NCBI GenBank assembly: GCA_918026815.1
Contig: CAKJVC010000218.1
Coordinates: 1-64,000 of the forward strand
Direction: 5' to 3'
DNA: 64,000 nucleotides
From: Chalara sp. BL73
Lineage: Eukaryota > Ascomycota > Leotiomycetes > Helotiales
Shown: positions 10,601 to 24,000 of the stretch, one piece after another
Layout: each line of letters begins with the position of its first letter
Numbering within the stretch: the stretch's first letter is position 1
Notes under the pieces: generated by a model
Database searches by the model: none
Told to the model about the DNA's origin: nothing
The model's input: the letters and a program-made list of their open reading frames with translations, nothing else
Made by a program: the position numbers and the translations under genes

Positions 10601-13074
10601 TGGCCCATCTTGGTGGCAGCTTCAATGTACTTGAAGTTGACGTCTTGATCTTCGCTCAGGTTAACAATACTTCCGAGATAGTAGAAAAGACCTTCGGAAG
10701 TCTTGTACTTCTCAAAAAGATCAATCAGGCGTGTAGGACCAAGAAGATCAGAGTACTTGGTAGCAATTTGGACAACAGCACCAAGGTTTTGACGAATGTT
10801 TGATCGTAACATAGCATCGAGACAATCAAGGGATTGCTCAAGAGACAGACGGCCAAAGAACTGGGTAAGCCAATCCTGACTGAAGGTAGGGCTGGTGACA
10901 ATATTGACAATAACTCTCTTGATGGATTCAGGATCGTCATAGTGCTCTAGGGCTCGTTGAGAAAGACCTGCTTGCTCACAAAGTTGTGCAATACGAGGTC
11001 GATCATAATGAGAGAACATGTCGTTACCGAGAATTGCATCAGCAACTTGAGGAGCATTGAGGAGGTTCATCTCAAGCAGGCGAGTTTGTAAATGGCCTTG
11101 CTCGGGTCGGTTCTCCTTGAGCGCATCAAGTAAGAAAGCTGTGGCAGGTTGTACCATGCCCTGAGACTGGAAAACATCCACAACGCGCTCAATATCAACT
11201 AATGAGCCTCCCTCGTGGTTTGCGAGCTGCGTAGCAAACTCAGCACCCTTCTCAGGATTAATGCGCACAATATGTTGCAGAAGCTGAACGAAATCTGGTT
11301 GGTAACCAACTTGTGTGGAATACGGCAAGATCTTTTCGAACTGGCCAGTCTCGGCGAAGGCAGCCACGACTTTGCCAGGGGCATTCGCTCTGAGGTAGAT
11401 GCTAAGTGCAAGGTTTAGGTCATGTGGTCGAACGATATCACCGAGTTCTTCGGAGCAGTCGAGCTTGTTCTCCTTCATCCATTTCTCGAGCAAATGCTTT
11501 CGGTTCTGCGCCAGGACTGGCCTGACTAACTCTAAAGTCTCGTGCTTGTTGAGAGTTCCTTTATCCAAAAGCATGCCGAAGTATTGAAGAATGAGAGAGA
11601 GTTGACCTGGGGTGGCTGGAATAGCCTTGAACTGCTCAATGACCTGAGGTGTACGAAGAAACCCCCGTGGTGAGTTGGCCGCGATTTTGGCGGCCTCCAC
11701 ATAATTTCCCGATCTCATCAAGTTGTTGAATTGATCGCCATACAGGTTATCCGCACCAGGTAGGCCGGCTCTAGAAGCAAGTTTGACTGCAAGACCAGAG
11801 TTCGCTGGGTTTTGGAGGAGATATGGTATAACCGTGTCCGCATCAACAGCAACAGACAGCACTTGTCCTTTGCGATTTATGCCCACTAGACCGGCCGATT
11901 CTGAATCTGCAGCAGTGATGAATATGGTCTCGCTCGAAATACGATTCATGAAGATGCATGTACCAGTCTCCAAATCATATAGATGAATGAAGCCGTACTT
12001 GGTAACCAGGTAGATGATGCTATATTTTTGGGAGACTTGCATCGCGACCGGGAAATCACTGCCCGCTTCTGCCGGGAAGTATACATCAACTGCCTTCTTC
12101 GCAAACACTGGATTGGAAGCTTGGTGATCGACCTCAACAACATGGAGCTTTGCACCAGTGGCTGTGCGAACAGCAAAGGTGAATACTTTGGTATCTGCTG
12201 GCGCACCCTCGAGTCTCAAGGTGCCAAATGCGGCTGCGTGTCCCTCAATAGACTGGCTGATTCCCCTATCTCGAGAATAGAGCTGCATCGCGCCAACGAC
12301 TCTGCCCTGTTGTTGTGAGATGCCCACGCAAACCATCCATTTTCCGTCATCGCTGACACGATAGTTGATAATTTGGCAACCCTGATATTCATTAGCAAAG
12401 ACTCATTCCTGGCAGGTATTCCCACGCACATTCAGATTTGGGTTTCTCTTGAAGACCTCTACAGGAGATGGCTGATTTGCGTCGAAGACATCCCAGTGGT
12501 AGACTGTTGTATCTGTCACCAAGCCAATGGTAGTCTCGCTGAACCACTTCCAGAAGACGACATCCTCGTTCATGGTGGCCGACTTCAGCTTCGCCTTCGC
12601 AGCCAGGTCAAATATTTGTAAAGTTCGTGACTGTGCTTTCAACGCGATGACCTGCTTCGTCCAGTGCATGATAGCACTGTCCGCCTTGATGGGGCGCCGA
12701 ATAGGAGCCGCATTAATATTCTTCAGGTCCACGATAACAACTTCTGGTGAGGCGGCTCCCTCCTTCGTCTCCCGAATACAAACGAAGGAGTCGGATTCGA
12801 GTGTCTATCCACGAATTAGCTAGAGCGCGAGAGATTTCGATGCTGAGCGTTAAGGCTTACACATGAGTTGAATCCGATTGAATTTTGCTGCAACGATTGA
12901 TGTCAGTAATTATTTCGGCTGCCTGGGAAGCTGCTAGAGCTGCGGTTGCACACACCTCCACACCCACGCTCGTCAACTAGATACATGCGTTAGCTCTACG
13001 GCAACATCTGCGAGGTCTGCGGGATTCCATACCTGGAGCAACTCCGTAAACTTTATGGGCAATGCAGGTGCCAT
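7602..13074 (-). CDS. CHC1: Clathrin heavy chain
   Basis: Triskelion subunit that coats vesicles budding from the Golgi and plasma membrane. Exons (minus): 13033-13074, 12956-12976, 12861-12887, 12430-12804, 10566-12381, 8000-10416, 7602-7955. They give 1683 residues, the normal family length. The start MAPALPIKFTELLQ matches the family. The N-terminal beta-propeller contains GCQIINYRVS and VGISQQQGRVVGAMQLYS. The legs are the usual alpha-solenoid repeats (NHYNAEKVKNFLKEAKLTEQ, then LPLIIVCDRFN, then VNPARAPAVVGGLLDVDCEE). The C-terminus RECYVGMLYACYDL is conserved, and the tail after SWRHGLTDFTMPF is Pro/Gly/Ala-rich. The start codon is chosen because the first three short exons (42, 21 and 27 nt) join in frame to the conserved propeller. 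The intron 10417-10565 (149 nt) is longer than the others and carries the palindrome at 10491-10505. Confidence 0.97.
10491..10505. repeat. 15-bp imperfect palindrome in a clathrin intron
   Basis: CGAGCCAGGGGCTCG within the intron 10417-10565. Thirteen of its 15 bases match the palindrome in the PYC intron tail (937-951). The arms CGAGCC/GGCTCG can pair. Confidence 0.5.
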
Positions 13075-14061
13075 CTTGTGTGTGTGTTGCGCTGGGGCGC
13101 TGTACAACCCAGAAACGTGCTCAATACCAAACAAATTAAGATAAGATAGAAAGGATGTGAAGGAGTGTGATATGTGCAATTGTTCCCAGAAGAAATTAGG
13201 GAATCGATGAGAAGGTTGATTATGAGGGTATGTCGCTCTAGCTGTTGATGCTCCCAGATCAAGACGACAGCAACGCGATTTCCTGGGGCTCTAGCCAAAT
13301 CGGGATTAGCGTCATCCCCTACCAGCAGCCTCGACACCAGCGAAAGATTTAGTAGCCTTGCTCAGGGGCAGGGTCGGAATGGAACTGGAGTATCTATTTC
13401 ACAGCTTCAGAGGTTCAACTTTGGCTTGCAGCCGGATTGTTTTGTGAAGGACGATCTCCCCTACGTATACGTATCTGCTTTGTTGGAATCACATGGTTAT
13501 ACTTTTCTTGGCTCATCTTTGGAAATCCTCCACAAACAGGGTCAAGCTGCAATCACACCAAAAATATAAATACTCCAGAACTTGTCCAGCTCAGAGCAAA
13601 CTACGCCGGTTTTTCAAAGTGGCCATCGTAGTGATACGTGGGCTTTCATTTCTCTTCCTACAGAGGTAAACTTTCAACACTAACACAATCTCTCTAGCGC
13701 AACGAAAAACTATCCGTGTTTCCAGACTGTCAGCACCCAACTTGACAAGCAGTTTTCCTCAGCGCCTCCTAAGCTGGCACATCACATAAGGACGCATATT
13801 TTTCTGACGACCGATTTATATTTAAGGTTGTCATCAACCATTATATTTTATTTTGTAGTTTTATGAAGTGGTGTTTTCTTCACCTATTTCTCATGATCAT
13901 CGCCTTTATTTTTACAAAGAGAAGTGAGTTGTGCGTGCATACAAAGTGTCCCGCCATCTATGCCTATTAATAAGATATAATACCAGAAAGAAAAGGTTTT
14001 AAAAGAACGCCGGGTATCTATGCTTGATATGCAAATGCCAACAAACCACATTAGAGGGTAT
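13075..14061. other. Intergenic: CHC1 promoter side and DHA2 3' flank
   Basis: About 1 kb between the CHC1 start and the stop of the next minus-strand gene. It is AT-rich towards 13800-14000. Short open frames have no recognisable content. Confidence 0.5.
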
Positions 14062-16006
14062 CTATGCCGCAGCCATCTCAATCTTCTTCCCCTTGACAGA
14101 CTTCCATTCAATGGTTGCCGAACCGATGACGGTTAGTGCAGCCATTATGGCGGCAGCCAAAAATGTCTGTACCAATGCGTTATTATAGGCGAGTGTGACA
14201 CCTGGAAGAAATTCTTTTTCGATATCTTTCTGAATCGATGTAGCGCCAGTGCTGAGCACAATGAGAGGATCAATGGTCGGGGCGTATTTCTTTAGTCCCT
14301 TTACCAGTTCGTTGGAGAAAACGTTTTGGCCGATGGAGACGAATAGTGCGCCACCAAGAGTCTGGAGGAAGATGATGACAGACGTGCCAATCGGAACCCA
14401 AGTGATGTCTAGAACGGTTTGGACCGCAATCAAAGGTTGTTGCATGCCCAACCCGATTCCAATACCTGCGATGGCTTGGTACCCGATCCATGCAGGGTGG
14501 CCGACATCTGGGGTGAAGGTGTACATAAGTCCAACTCCGACAGCCATAAGCACGGTGGAAGCGATCATCAGTGGTGCATCTACATTGTATTAGCATTTAT
14601 GATGCACATAACTGAGGGAAAGTGACTTACAGTATCCAACGAGAGTGACCCCAATGCCGCTAAGGACGGAGACGATGACGAGAGTAAGAATCATGGGTAG
14701 GTTCATAATTCCACTCTTGATAGCCGATGCTCCCTTGACCGCTTGGAACCAGATAGGCAAGAAGTAGACCAGCAACAAGAAGAAGGCTCCGAGACAGAAG
14801 GAATACCAACTGGCGGCAAGCATGGTTCGGTTCTTCATTACTCTTGGAGGCACGGTGGCAGAATCTTGCTTCCAGAATTGAACCGCAATGAAGATTGAGA
14901 TTAGTATGCCGAAGAGGACGAAGAGAACAATTATTCTTGCTGAACCCCATTCATACTTTGTTCCTCCCCATTGTAGCGCGAGGAGAAGACAGATGATTGC
15001 TGGCATAAACACGGCAGTACCATACAAGTCAAACTCCTGGGCTCTTGCTTTCCATCCCAGAGTTGTAAGTGCAGCCCGGGGAGGGGATGTGAAAAAGAAG
15101 AAGATGAATACGACCGTGATGGCTCCAATGGGCAAGTTGATATAGAAGCACCAGCGCCATGTTGCCTTATCGGTGAATACGCCACCGAGTAGCGGGCCGG
15201 CAACAGATGCGATTCCATACATGGCACCAATGAAACCCTGTTACAATCTAGGTTAGTATCGTGGGCCCGAATACGTTCTCATTAGGGGGGCTCAACTCAC
15301 AGTATACATTGGTCTCTTGACCAACGGAACAGAGTACGCTACAATGATCAAGGCACCACTGAAAATACCGGCAGACCCGATTCCTGCAATCGCACGCCCA
15401 ACAATAAGCGTCACTGAATCAGGCGCAACTCCGCAGATCAGGCTTCCGAGCTCGAAGATGCCAATGGCAGTCAGGTAGACCCATTTTATGGAGAAAAAGG
15501 AATAGAATTTGCCGAACAGAAGCTGGAACGAGGCTGTGGTAAGGAGATATCTAGAGGCTGTGTCAGCCTACCAGGGCGACTTTGAAGCATGGGAGAGACA
15601 CTTACGCCGATCCATACCATCCCACATCGGGAAGACTTTTAAACTGATCCGTGATCTTGGGGATAGCTGTGGCGATGATGGTATTGTCCAAGGCCATCAA
15701 AAAGACGGAGAGACACAAGGCGATGGATATGAGGTGCAGTTTAATGCCCGTGGGATATTCAACGCCTTCTCCGCTGGTCATAATCTTTGATAGCTTCGCT
15801 TGCGCATCCTTGATCGATGTGATTTTTTCAGCGTGCGGTAGTGGTTCGTCATCGTGCTCTGAGCGTTCTGAGCGAGTCGGGCTGGGATCTCTGGTGGCTT
15901 CTTTCGTTGACATTCCACTCTCCTTTGCGCTGGCCTGGTCAACTATGGTGCGAGAACCACTAGACTTGGCATCGTCGAGAGGAGTACGGGGAGGTTTCTC
16001 ATCCAT
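14062..16006 (-). CDS. MFS multidrug exporter, DHA2 (14-TM drug:H+ antiporter) type
   Basis: Exons (minus): 15606-16006, 15301-15550, 14631-15237, 14062-14579, giving 591 residues. A hydrophilic N-tail of about 90 residues (Ser/Glu-rich, [16 protein letters not shown] start) is followed by the first helix [20 protein letters not shown], which has the D-N-T-I-I-A signature typical of DHA2 exporters. Then come [16 protein letters not shown] (motif C-like, GxxxG) and [13 protein letters not shown], the hallmark loop between TM6 and TM7. About fourteen hydrophobic segments follow to the end [11 protein letters not shown]. Family members export toxic compounds or secondary metabolites from the plasma membrane using the proton gradient; the substrate here cannot be told. 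An in-frame upstream Met at 16069 is possible, but MDEK at 16006 gives the usual short tail. There is no biosynthetic cluster beside it. Confidence 0.93.
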
Positions 16007-16462
16007 GTTGAATGTCTGACCTGTACCTATGCCTTTGCCTGTGATTATTGAGAGATGCCTAGTATTCAAGTCGGAAGGAAATGTGGGAGGGCGTGCATCG
16101 GTTTTATGTGTCCCTTTTTCGTTTACTTATTTCCCAGGCAGGCTGAAGCAGGCTGGCTTCGACCGTCCGTCAAGCGGACCGGAGCAACAGATGGAGATAA
16201 GCTCCTGGTCAGTCTCCTTTCGGGTTTTTCAGGATCCTGGTCGATTTTCAGGGCTTGAGTGGGGTCCCGAAGACGATGTGGTTTACGAATGTGAAAAGGG
16301 GGGGGTGGGGGATGGAATTCTAGAAGGAGCAAATGACGTTTGCTTGGATGGGATTGGTGAAATTTATCATTATGGGAGAACAAACAAGCTTAATACTTTT
16401 TTAACGTTTTCGGGACGGGCTACCCTTTTTATTCAAAGAGAGTGTGTATATATATGCATTGC

Positions 16463-16504
16463 CATCATCATCATCATCATCATTATTATAATGATAATAA
16501 TAGT
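16463..16504. repeat. Trinucleotide microsatellite (CAT)n/(ATT)n
   Basis: Seven CAT repeats followed by ATT/ATA-type triplets and ATAATAATAG. Lies in the promoter side of the DHA2 gene, about 460 bp before its start. Confidence 0.85.
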
Positions 16505-17944
16505 AATACAGCACTGCACAAAACACGGGCATCTGCTGTATTACAATATCGTTACTGTGCTGTACCCGTCAGGTCCAAATACTAGCAGTAAAAAAAAGGA
16601 TCAAAAGAGAAAATTGATGACGCATCCAACGTAAGCAAGTGATCGTGTAGGTGTGGTTGGTTAAAACTCCGACTGGGGGTTAGGCCACGCATTGGCATTA
16701 TACCAGGCAACTTTACGAGTATGTGGAATATATGCAGCATGTAGGGGGGGAGATCGTCGGGACCGAAGGCCGAGAGCCTCCTTTTCGCCCAGCGGCATGC
16801 GAGATGATTGGAAGGTGGGGAGGTGCCACTTCATACGCGGTAAAAGTAAACAAGTGGGTAATAGGCAGAAAATTACCCCGGTGGCCAGAAGCTGGGAGCC
16901 ATATCATTGGCTCGCGGACACTTTTTTTTTCTACACGCCATCTGTGTCCAGCGCTATCGACGTACAGCCGTCCAATCAAATAAGCATCCAAAAGAACGGC
17001 ACCGCCGAACGGGCGGTTCAAATGGAAGTACGGATATGGAAGCTTGCGATATCCGAGACAAAGGGCTTTGATGTATTTCATTCGAGGCAAAACAGCTGCC
17101 CAAAAAGACGTGCAATAAGACGGCGTGCACGAATCCACGGTCCCCAATCTTGCAAGCAGATACCAAGCCAGACCAGGAGGGGGAAAGGGGGCTTGAGAGC
17201 AGGCTGCAATCATTGAGAATTAAGACTAACAATACAGTACATTATTTGCTCAGTGCGTGGCCCCGTCACATGCCTCACATAGAGTAATGACTCAGCCGCG
17301 AGACGGGACGAGATGCCTTTTCGTGATAAACCATCATTTCCTCCTCCTTAAAGTTCCGACCGCAATCATATCAGGAGGATCAGGCGCGCAGGTCCAGTTC
17401 CTGTTTTCTTTCGTGCAACGGTCAGGACAATCACAGCATCGGCAATGCGTCACGCCGGTACTCATGCCTCGAGAAATCCTGTATCATAGACTGTGCGATA
17501 GAAAGATCTGACTGTACCTGGCGGTTTGGGCTTCCACCTTGAACCCTGCAAATGCAAGTCATGATGTTTAAGCTAGAAGGCGGCCGTTGAATGAGTTCAG
17601 CTGCGTTCGCGTTCAGTTCCTCCCACCCGCGCGTCGGAAGTTATACGAAGGCTGGTTGTCTGCCTTTGCCAAGGCCTACAGTGTAACCACTCTCGCGAGT
17701 TCTACCAAGAAGGGGAAATGACTTGAAACAATCGACTCCAAAAGAGACCCCTATGCACATCTTAGGCGAGAACATTCGAATACTCCTTCTTCCAGTTGAT
17801 TTCAAACTAGAATGCAAGCCAACTTTTCAAATACCCGGAGTCACATACAATATATCGCAGGATTGAAGAACTGTGGCAAGTAAGGGCTGAAGCTTTCGCA
17901 ATTTCACACCTGATCGTGATTTGGTATTGACCGATTGCACACTC

Positions 17945-18115
17945 ACAATCTGGCCTTCGCGTTCTTCTTCGTGTTCGTCTTCTTCTTCGCGTTCGTGTTT
18001 GGTTTCCATCCCAAAACGTCCGAATGCAAGATCTTTATAAAAGTTGAATTCCTCATTCGCGTTCGTCTTCGAGTTCGTCTCATTTTTGTGTTCGTATTTG
18101 TATTCGCTTCATGGA
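17945..18115. repeat. Interrupted (GTTCGTCTTCTTC) low-complexity block
   Basis: Repeated TTC and GTTCG words (TTCTTCTTCGTGTTCG, then CGTCTTCGAGTTCG). On the minus strand the block would encode an acidic run (EHEREEEDEHEEEREG), but no start, splice or domain supports a gene. Confidence 0.6.
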
Positions 18116-18896
18116 TCTCTTACAAGTAAGACATCTAACTATCGTAATTGAGCCCCCGCTTGCCGCCAATAGAATCGCTCTTCTGTCTCGGAAGTAGCTT
18201 GTGGAGTGATAAGCATCATGCATATAACCACCCTCCCAACCATTCAAGGCCATCAAAGTGTAGGGTTAACCACTCACCTTTGCAATAGCCGGTCCTCGTA
18301 AGACGTCTAAGAAGCCTGGTATATACTCAAAGCTCCCACAGGTGCTCCTAAATAGGAGGGGTGGGTCGTGGGGAGGTAAAATCTGTTCCTCTCACTGCCC
18401 AGCCTTCGACTACACATTAGCAGCATGAGAAAGATCGGAGTTGCGAGCGAGTGAGGAACGAGTAATGAGGCTGGGGAAGGTTATAGTTTCCTTATTGAAG
18501 ACTGAGGTTATAATAGTAGTTAGTACGTCAGCGCTAGAGGAGGATTATCGGCCAAGCGGCAAGAAGCTGGTGGGTTATCTCGCGAAGGATAAGTCGAAGT
18601 TTTAGATCATGTATTGAATGAAGTTGTGCAAGACGTCCTATAATGTTGGGGGGGGTGGATAATGGTTGGCATGTAGCAAATGGCGTATTGCAGGACGATG
18701 GTCAGTTGAAAGCTGAGAAAGTTTACAATCGGACATATGAGAGAATGCTTCTATATTTGTCCTGCAGTTTCGTAGCCTCATTGTTGATGAATACAGTGCC
18801 AACACGCTCAGTTCCTGACCAGCTTGTCCTTGATAGTAAGATATCCATTCAAGCTCAAAACTTTAGCAGGTAATGACCTAAAGTGCGTTGGATGAT

Positions 18897-20754
18897 TCAG
18901 CGAACGTGCGGTTCTACAGCCCATATACCTAGTGGGTCGTTGTGGCCAGAATCCTTTCCTCTTACACTCTGTAATCTTCGGACCCGTTTAACGAGGGTTC
19001 CCACGCTCAATGGCCCGATTATTGTGCATAATACAATTGCCCAGGTGACGATGAGATAGATCTCGGAGCTGCCTTGGGTTTCTGGGGATGATGAGGCAAA
19101 GAGACCTGTGGTTTCTGCTAGACTGGCTATCAAGAAGCCGATCTCGCCGCGCGCTGTCATAGCCGTACCGAGCATAGCTGCGGGATAGAGGGAGAGGGGC
19201 TTGTTGATTTTGGGCAGTGCTGGTCCAGGCTCGAGAGGAGTTGACTTGGAGATTTCCACTGCTGGTGCTTGTATCACCACGTCGATTTCCATTGGCGGAG
19301 TAGATTCGATTGGTAAATTCTGCAGGACGTGAGTATTGTCGTTCTGTTCTAACTCCTTCTTTGTATTCTTAGAAATCTGTGGTTTTTTTATCCACATTAA
19401 CTTCGGCCATGATAAGTTTAGCCTTACAAGCCACAGGCCTGTGACCAGCTTTGCGAATAGCATGAGAATTGTATAGATTATGCCTTTCCAGACAATATGT
19501 CCTACAAACATATCTGTAATTGGAATCGCGAAGCCTATCGAAGCCTTCGGAAGATCAGTGTTCATGGTAAGCGATGACATACAGACGAATCACTTACAAA
19601 GAAAAAGGGTTTGAAAATCCGGTGAACTGGCGCTGAGTAGTACTCACGATATACTTCTTCGCCGCTTCTGACATGGTGCCTGATGGGAACCTCGTGTGCG
19701 GCATTGGTATCATTGACTTCATTGTTAGAATGTCCTTGGAACGGAGCCATAAATGGCGGCGCTTCATTGACTGTAATGGTATCCATCTTTTGCTCTGTGC
19801 TTAGGCTTGAAATTTCTTGCCTTGTGGTTACCCGTACCGTCCTTGTATGAGGAACTTCGCTATCCCACCAACTGATTGAAGCCCCGGTAAGATAAGCGGC
19901 AAATAAGTTGGATGTGCCAGCAAACGTGGCTCCAGTGACACTTCCAAGCAGAATGAGGGTGTGAATAATCAAAGAAGTGTATGACCATTGGCATAGCCTA
20001 TCTAGTACTCCATTGGGGTGGACCTCCCTCAACCTGCTGATAATCATTGTAGTAGGATGTGCTACAAACCGACAAACCAACATGATAGAGATGGCTAGAC
20101 CTATTGATACAGCCAGTGGCCGAACGACTGTAGCAACGGTGAATACATCTGCAGATTCTCCTAGATTCGAGATGACCTGAACCATCACTAACCCAATGAC
20201 ATCGTCCATCATTGCAGCAGTAGTCAGCACCGTTCCAAGCCGAGTTGTCGAAAGTCCACTCGTGCTGAGGATAGTAAAAGTCGTGCCAAGGCTGGTCGAA
20301 CAGAGCGCTGCTCCAGCTGCAAAGGCTTGCAATGGTGTTGCATCGACCAAATGTTGAAGAACGAATGACAGGGCCATGGGAAATCCAACTCCGGTGAACG
20401 CCACAGCAGTAGAAAGAAGCAGGTTAGCTTTCAACGAAGCAAAATTTGTGCTAAGCCCACCTTGCGCGCATGTTAATAAGGATAGATTCAAGCTCTAGTC
20501 TTATACCCACCTTCGTAAACCAGGAGGATTAAACCAAGGTACCCAAGCTGCACGACCACATCTTCAAAACCAACGTCAAGCCACCGAGTTCCGGGCGTGC
20601 CCCAGGCTACACCAACAAATACTTGCCCAAGCAGTCCGCAAACTATCAACTTGTCAAAAAGGCTATTGGCGACGTTTAGGACAAGGAGGAACGATGATTG
20701 GATCAGGATGGTCACGATCTCTGGCTCGCGGTACGGCAAGAACGATTCCGTCAT
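18897..20754 (-). CDS. Monovalent cation/H+ antiporter (CPA2-like, Na_H_Exchanger domain)
   Basis: Exons (minus): 20511-20754, 19598-20460, 18897-19544, giving 584 residues. It starts MTESFLPYREPEIVTILIQS and runs into hydrophobic helices. LGLILLVYEGGLSTNFASL is the conserved TM segment of this family. It continues with AGAALCSTSLGTTFTILSTS and TAAMMDDVIGLVMVQVIS, whose Asp-Asp pair is the ion-binding DD motif of CPA2 transporters. A loop of about 85 hydrophilic residues (RTVRVTTRQEISSLSTEQ onwards) lies mid-protein, and another sits before LGTAMTARGEIGFLIASLAE near the C-terminus, again a conserved carboxylate helix. It would exchange Na+ or K+ for protons at an internal or plasma membrane; which one cannot be read from sequence. 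Introns are 50 and 53 nt. The next gene (PEX1) is co-oriented, 302 bp upstream. Confidence 0.92.
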
Positions 20755-21056
20755 GTTGAGTCAAATAGTATCGGAGAACGGTGGAGCAAAGGTAGAAGCT
20801 GTAAAAGAAACAATGAGGCAGGAGTGCTTACACAAGATGTCAATAGCCTTCTAACCCTTGAGGTATAGGAGTTTTGTGGAGATCAGAAACATGATGGCCA
20901 ATTATATTTCCTTCTCGGCTCTTATTTTGCCATGCCCAGCGAGGAAACTAAAACTTAGTACATCATAGAGGGCCACAGTCGCTCAAAAAGTTAATAGGTG
21001 GCGAGTTCTAGAAGTATCGATAGCGATGATTCTCCTTTTATTTGTTTTTTCTTCTT
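20755..21056. other. Short spacer between antiporter start and PEX1 stop
   Basis: Holds the antiporter promoter and the PEX1 3' end. No motif stands out. Confidence 0.5.
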
Positions 21057-24000
21057 CTACATCAAAGTTGAGCGTCCTCCAATATCATTGCTTCCTTGCC
21101 CGTTTGGCATCTCTCCGTTTCTACCTACTACAAATTCCTTATAGATGCCCTCTAATCTTCTCCTTTCATCCACACTAATACTAGCCCTGGTACTCTGCAG
21201 ACTTTTTTCAATATGCCTCCACCCAATCACAACTTCTTGCAGCTCTTTTTCTTCCTTTCCTCCCTTGGCAGCATCTTCTATGCTTCCTTTCTTGGCCTTC
21301 TTCTTTGCCTTTTTAATTGCATCTATTTTTTGGACAATGGCAGCTCGCTCAGCTATCACCTTAGATTGGTTGTAACCTGATCTTGCTCGCGTCTCCGTTT
21401 CTATCCGGTCTTCCTCTTCGCCATAACGGAACTGAACGAAATTCTTGAATCCGGCGGATGTAACGCCATTGCTCTTCCCAAGAGGTTTATGGTCATGGTC
21501 TTGATCTCCAAGAACATCGTGAATGGCTTCGAGTTGTGCATTGGAAACCAAGGCCTGCAAATCAGCACCTGAATAGCCTTCTGTCCGCCGAGCGATTTCT
21601 TCAAGACCTCCTTCCGGTCCGGAGATTACTTCTTCTGAGAGCTTGAGTTTTCGGCCCAAGGCACGAAGAATATCGACGCGATCTTCAAAATTTGGGAGGT
21701 CACAAATTAGGCTCTTGTCAAGACGGCCCGGCCGAAGAAGAGCAGGGTCAATTAGGTCGGGACGGGAAGTGGCAGCTAAAACATAGACACCGGAGAGCCC
21801 TTCAGCGCCATCCATTTGGGTGAGAAGTTGATTGACAACTCGATCCGTCACGCCTGTACTGTCATGGCCTCTTTTCGGCGCAATTGAGTCAAATTCATCG
21901 AAGAAGAGGACACAAGGTCGAGCTGCCTCAGCACGGTCGAATAGATCGCGGACGGACTTTTCCGATGCGCCAATGTATTTGTTCAGTATCTCAGGGCCTT
22001 TGACAGAGATGAAATTTAAGCCGCATTCGCCGGCAACTGCGGACGCAAGTAGCGTTTTACCACAGCCAGGAAAACCATAAAGCAGAAGGCCTGACCGCAG
22101 TCTTAATGGACACTGTGCGAAAATTGGAGCGTAAGTTGTCGGATACTGAAGAGTTTCAAGTAAGACTTTGCGAGTTTCTCTTAGGCCACCTATGCTATCA
22201 AACGTTGTAGTACTTGCCTGCAGAGTGACATTTCGAAGAGAGGCAGGAGTGAAGCCTTTCAGTGCCGAATCGAAATCAGCTCGGCTAATCGTAATTGATG
22301 TACTTTCTGGAGATGGCGAACTTTGTGACACAGATCGTATCAAAGCTTCGCTGCGAGCTCGTCCCACAAGCAGAACGAGATCTCCCGGCATGTAGCCATC
22401 AGTCTCACCGGCAAGGTCAAGGAAGTCTAAATCCGGGGAAATGACAAATCCATCACCTTTATTGGGCAATCTTGAATTAGATGGACTGCTACGACCGTCC
22501 ATCCATGCTCCATCTTCACCTTCGGATGCACTGCCATCTGCTGTTGGCGGGCGGCTCCCTTCAGAATTGGCTTGGTTGGTTACTGGATCAGTAGCATTCT
22601 GCCTCACCGTCAACTCTGTGATTCTTCTTCTGCCTTCTTTGTTCGGAGCTTTCAAGCCAACTATCTCGCGGACAACGTGCCCCCCTACAATGACATTATG
22701 AAGAGACTCCTTTGCTTGAGCGGTCACAAGAACCACAACACCGCTATCTCGACCACAGTACTGATGTACAACAGAGCATAAGCCTTCACTAACTTGTCTG
22801 CTGCGGCCGTTCTCACTCTGCTCCATTTCCGTCTCAACAGGACAGAGCTTATCTAGGTCGTCTAATATGACGATTGATCTTCCTCCAAGTCTTGCTCCCC
22901 ATGCTGCGCTCATGAAGATTCGCGTGAACGTTTCTTTAATCGTTGAGATACGAGTTTCATCTGTTACCAACTTTCGGCAAGAAAAATAGGTGGTGTGAAA
23001 TAAGAAATTGGTTCTCAAGTGATGAGCCAAGAGCTGGGCTACTGACGTCTTGCCAGACCCAAGGGCTCCCGTGAGCAACACTGATGACATGTGCAATAAA
23101 TGAGACTGTAGTTGCGTAATGGTATCATCAATTCCAACAAGTAGTGAAGGTGTATTCGGCAGAGGATCTCCAACTACACTCTCCGCAGATATAGCTATCG
23201 GTCTTGGTATTGCGGGTTGAATCTCAATTGTGAATTTTCTCTCCGATCCAAGAAACCAATTACATGCAGACTTTCCCGAATCTGCGGATGGATGCTCGAA
23301 ACGAATGATGCCACCCTCCCAACTATCAATTTCATGAGAGCTAGATGAAGCCGCAAGGACTGATCCATCTGTAACTGGCCCGGAGAGAAGCCCTTCTAAA
23401 TCAGGTTGATCACTGTAGGCTTTTATTATACGCCTGCTAGCTTCTTCTCGTTCTGCTTTGGACTCTCCTCCGAACTTCAGGCCCTCATTTTTCTTACCAG
23501 GATTTGAGGAAAATGGATAGACCTTGATTTGTTGGATGGATTTCGCTGATGTCTGAGTGCCGTCCTTTTGGTTTTGTGAGACTTTAGGAACTTGCGCAGG
23601 AGCTGCCTCCAACTTAACAACACCACCAATCAGTCCCTCACAAGCGACTGATGAACATAAAGCAGATGACAAGGCAATATGCTGACTATCAGGTGCATCA
23701 TCCCACGGCGTTAACTTTGCCACAACCTTTGATGCGACCTTGCCGGCGTCCCCCAGGCTTTCGTTCTCTTGCTGCTGTTTTTGAGGATCAATAGGATTTT
23801 GTAGGCTCACAGGTTTGACGATTGTGACACATGCCCATGTGATACCCTTCAGAGCTTTCGAGAGCAATACATCACGGTCCACCCAGACTTTCAGTCCTTG
23901 GTCAGCGGAGTCTTTGCCATCGTCGAAATACTCTCCACATATGCTTCGGTCGAGGCCCCTGAAAAACATTGCAGGTCGAGATTCTTCCCGTGCACTCCTT

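Larger units (their letters stand above)
16007..18896. other. Long intergenic region (2.9 kb)
   Basis: The spacer between the DHA2 start and the stop of the antiporter holds no supported gene. It contains a CAT/ATT microsatellite (16463-16504), a G-run near 16293-16310, and a TTC/GTTCG-rich low-complexity block (17945-18115). Open frames such as 16713-17213 (minus, 166 codons) lack any recognisable domain and have no splice partner. Confidence 0.55.

Noticed and set aside
16713..17213. 166-codon minus-strand frame in the 2.9-kb spacer
   Set aside because: No recognisable domain; another open frame covers much of the same DNA on the opposite strand; likely chance.
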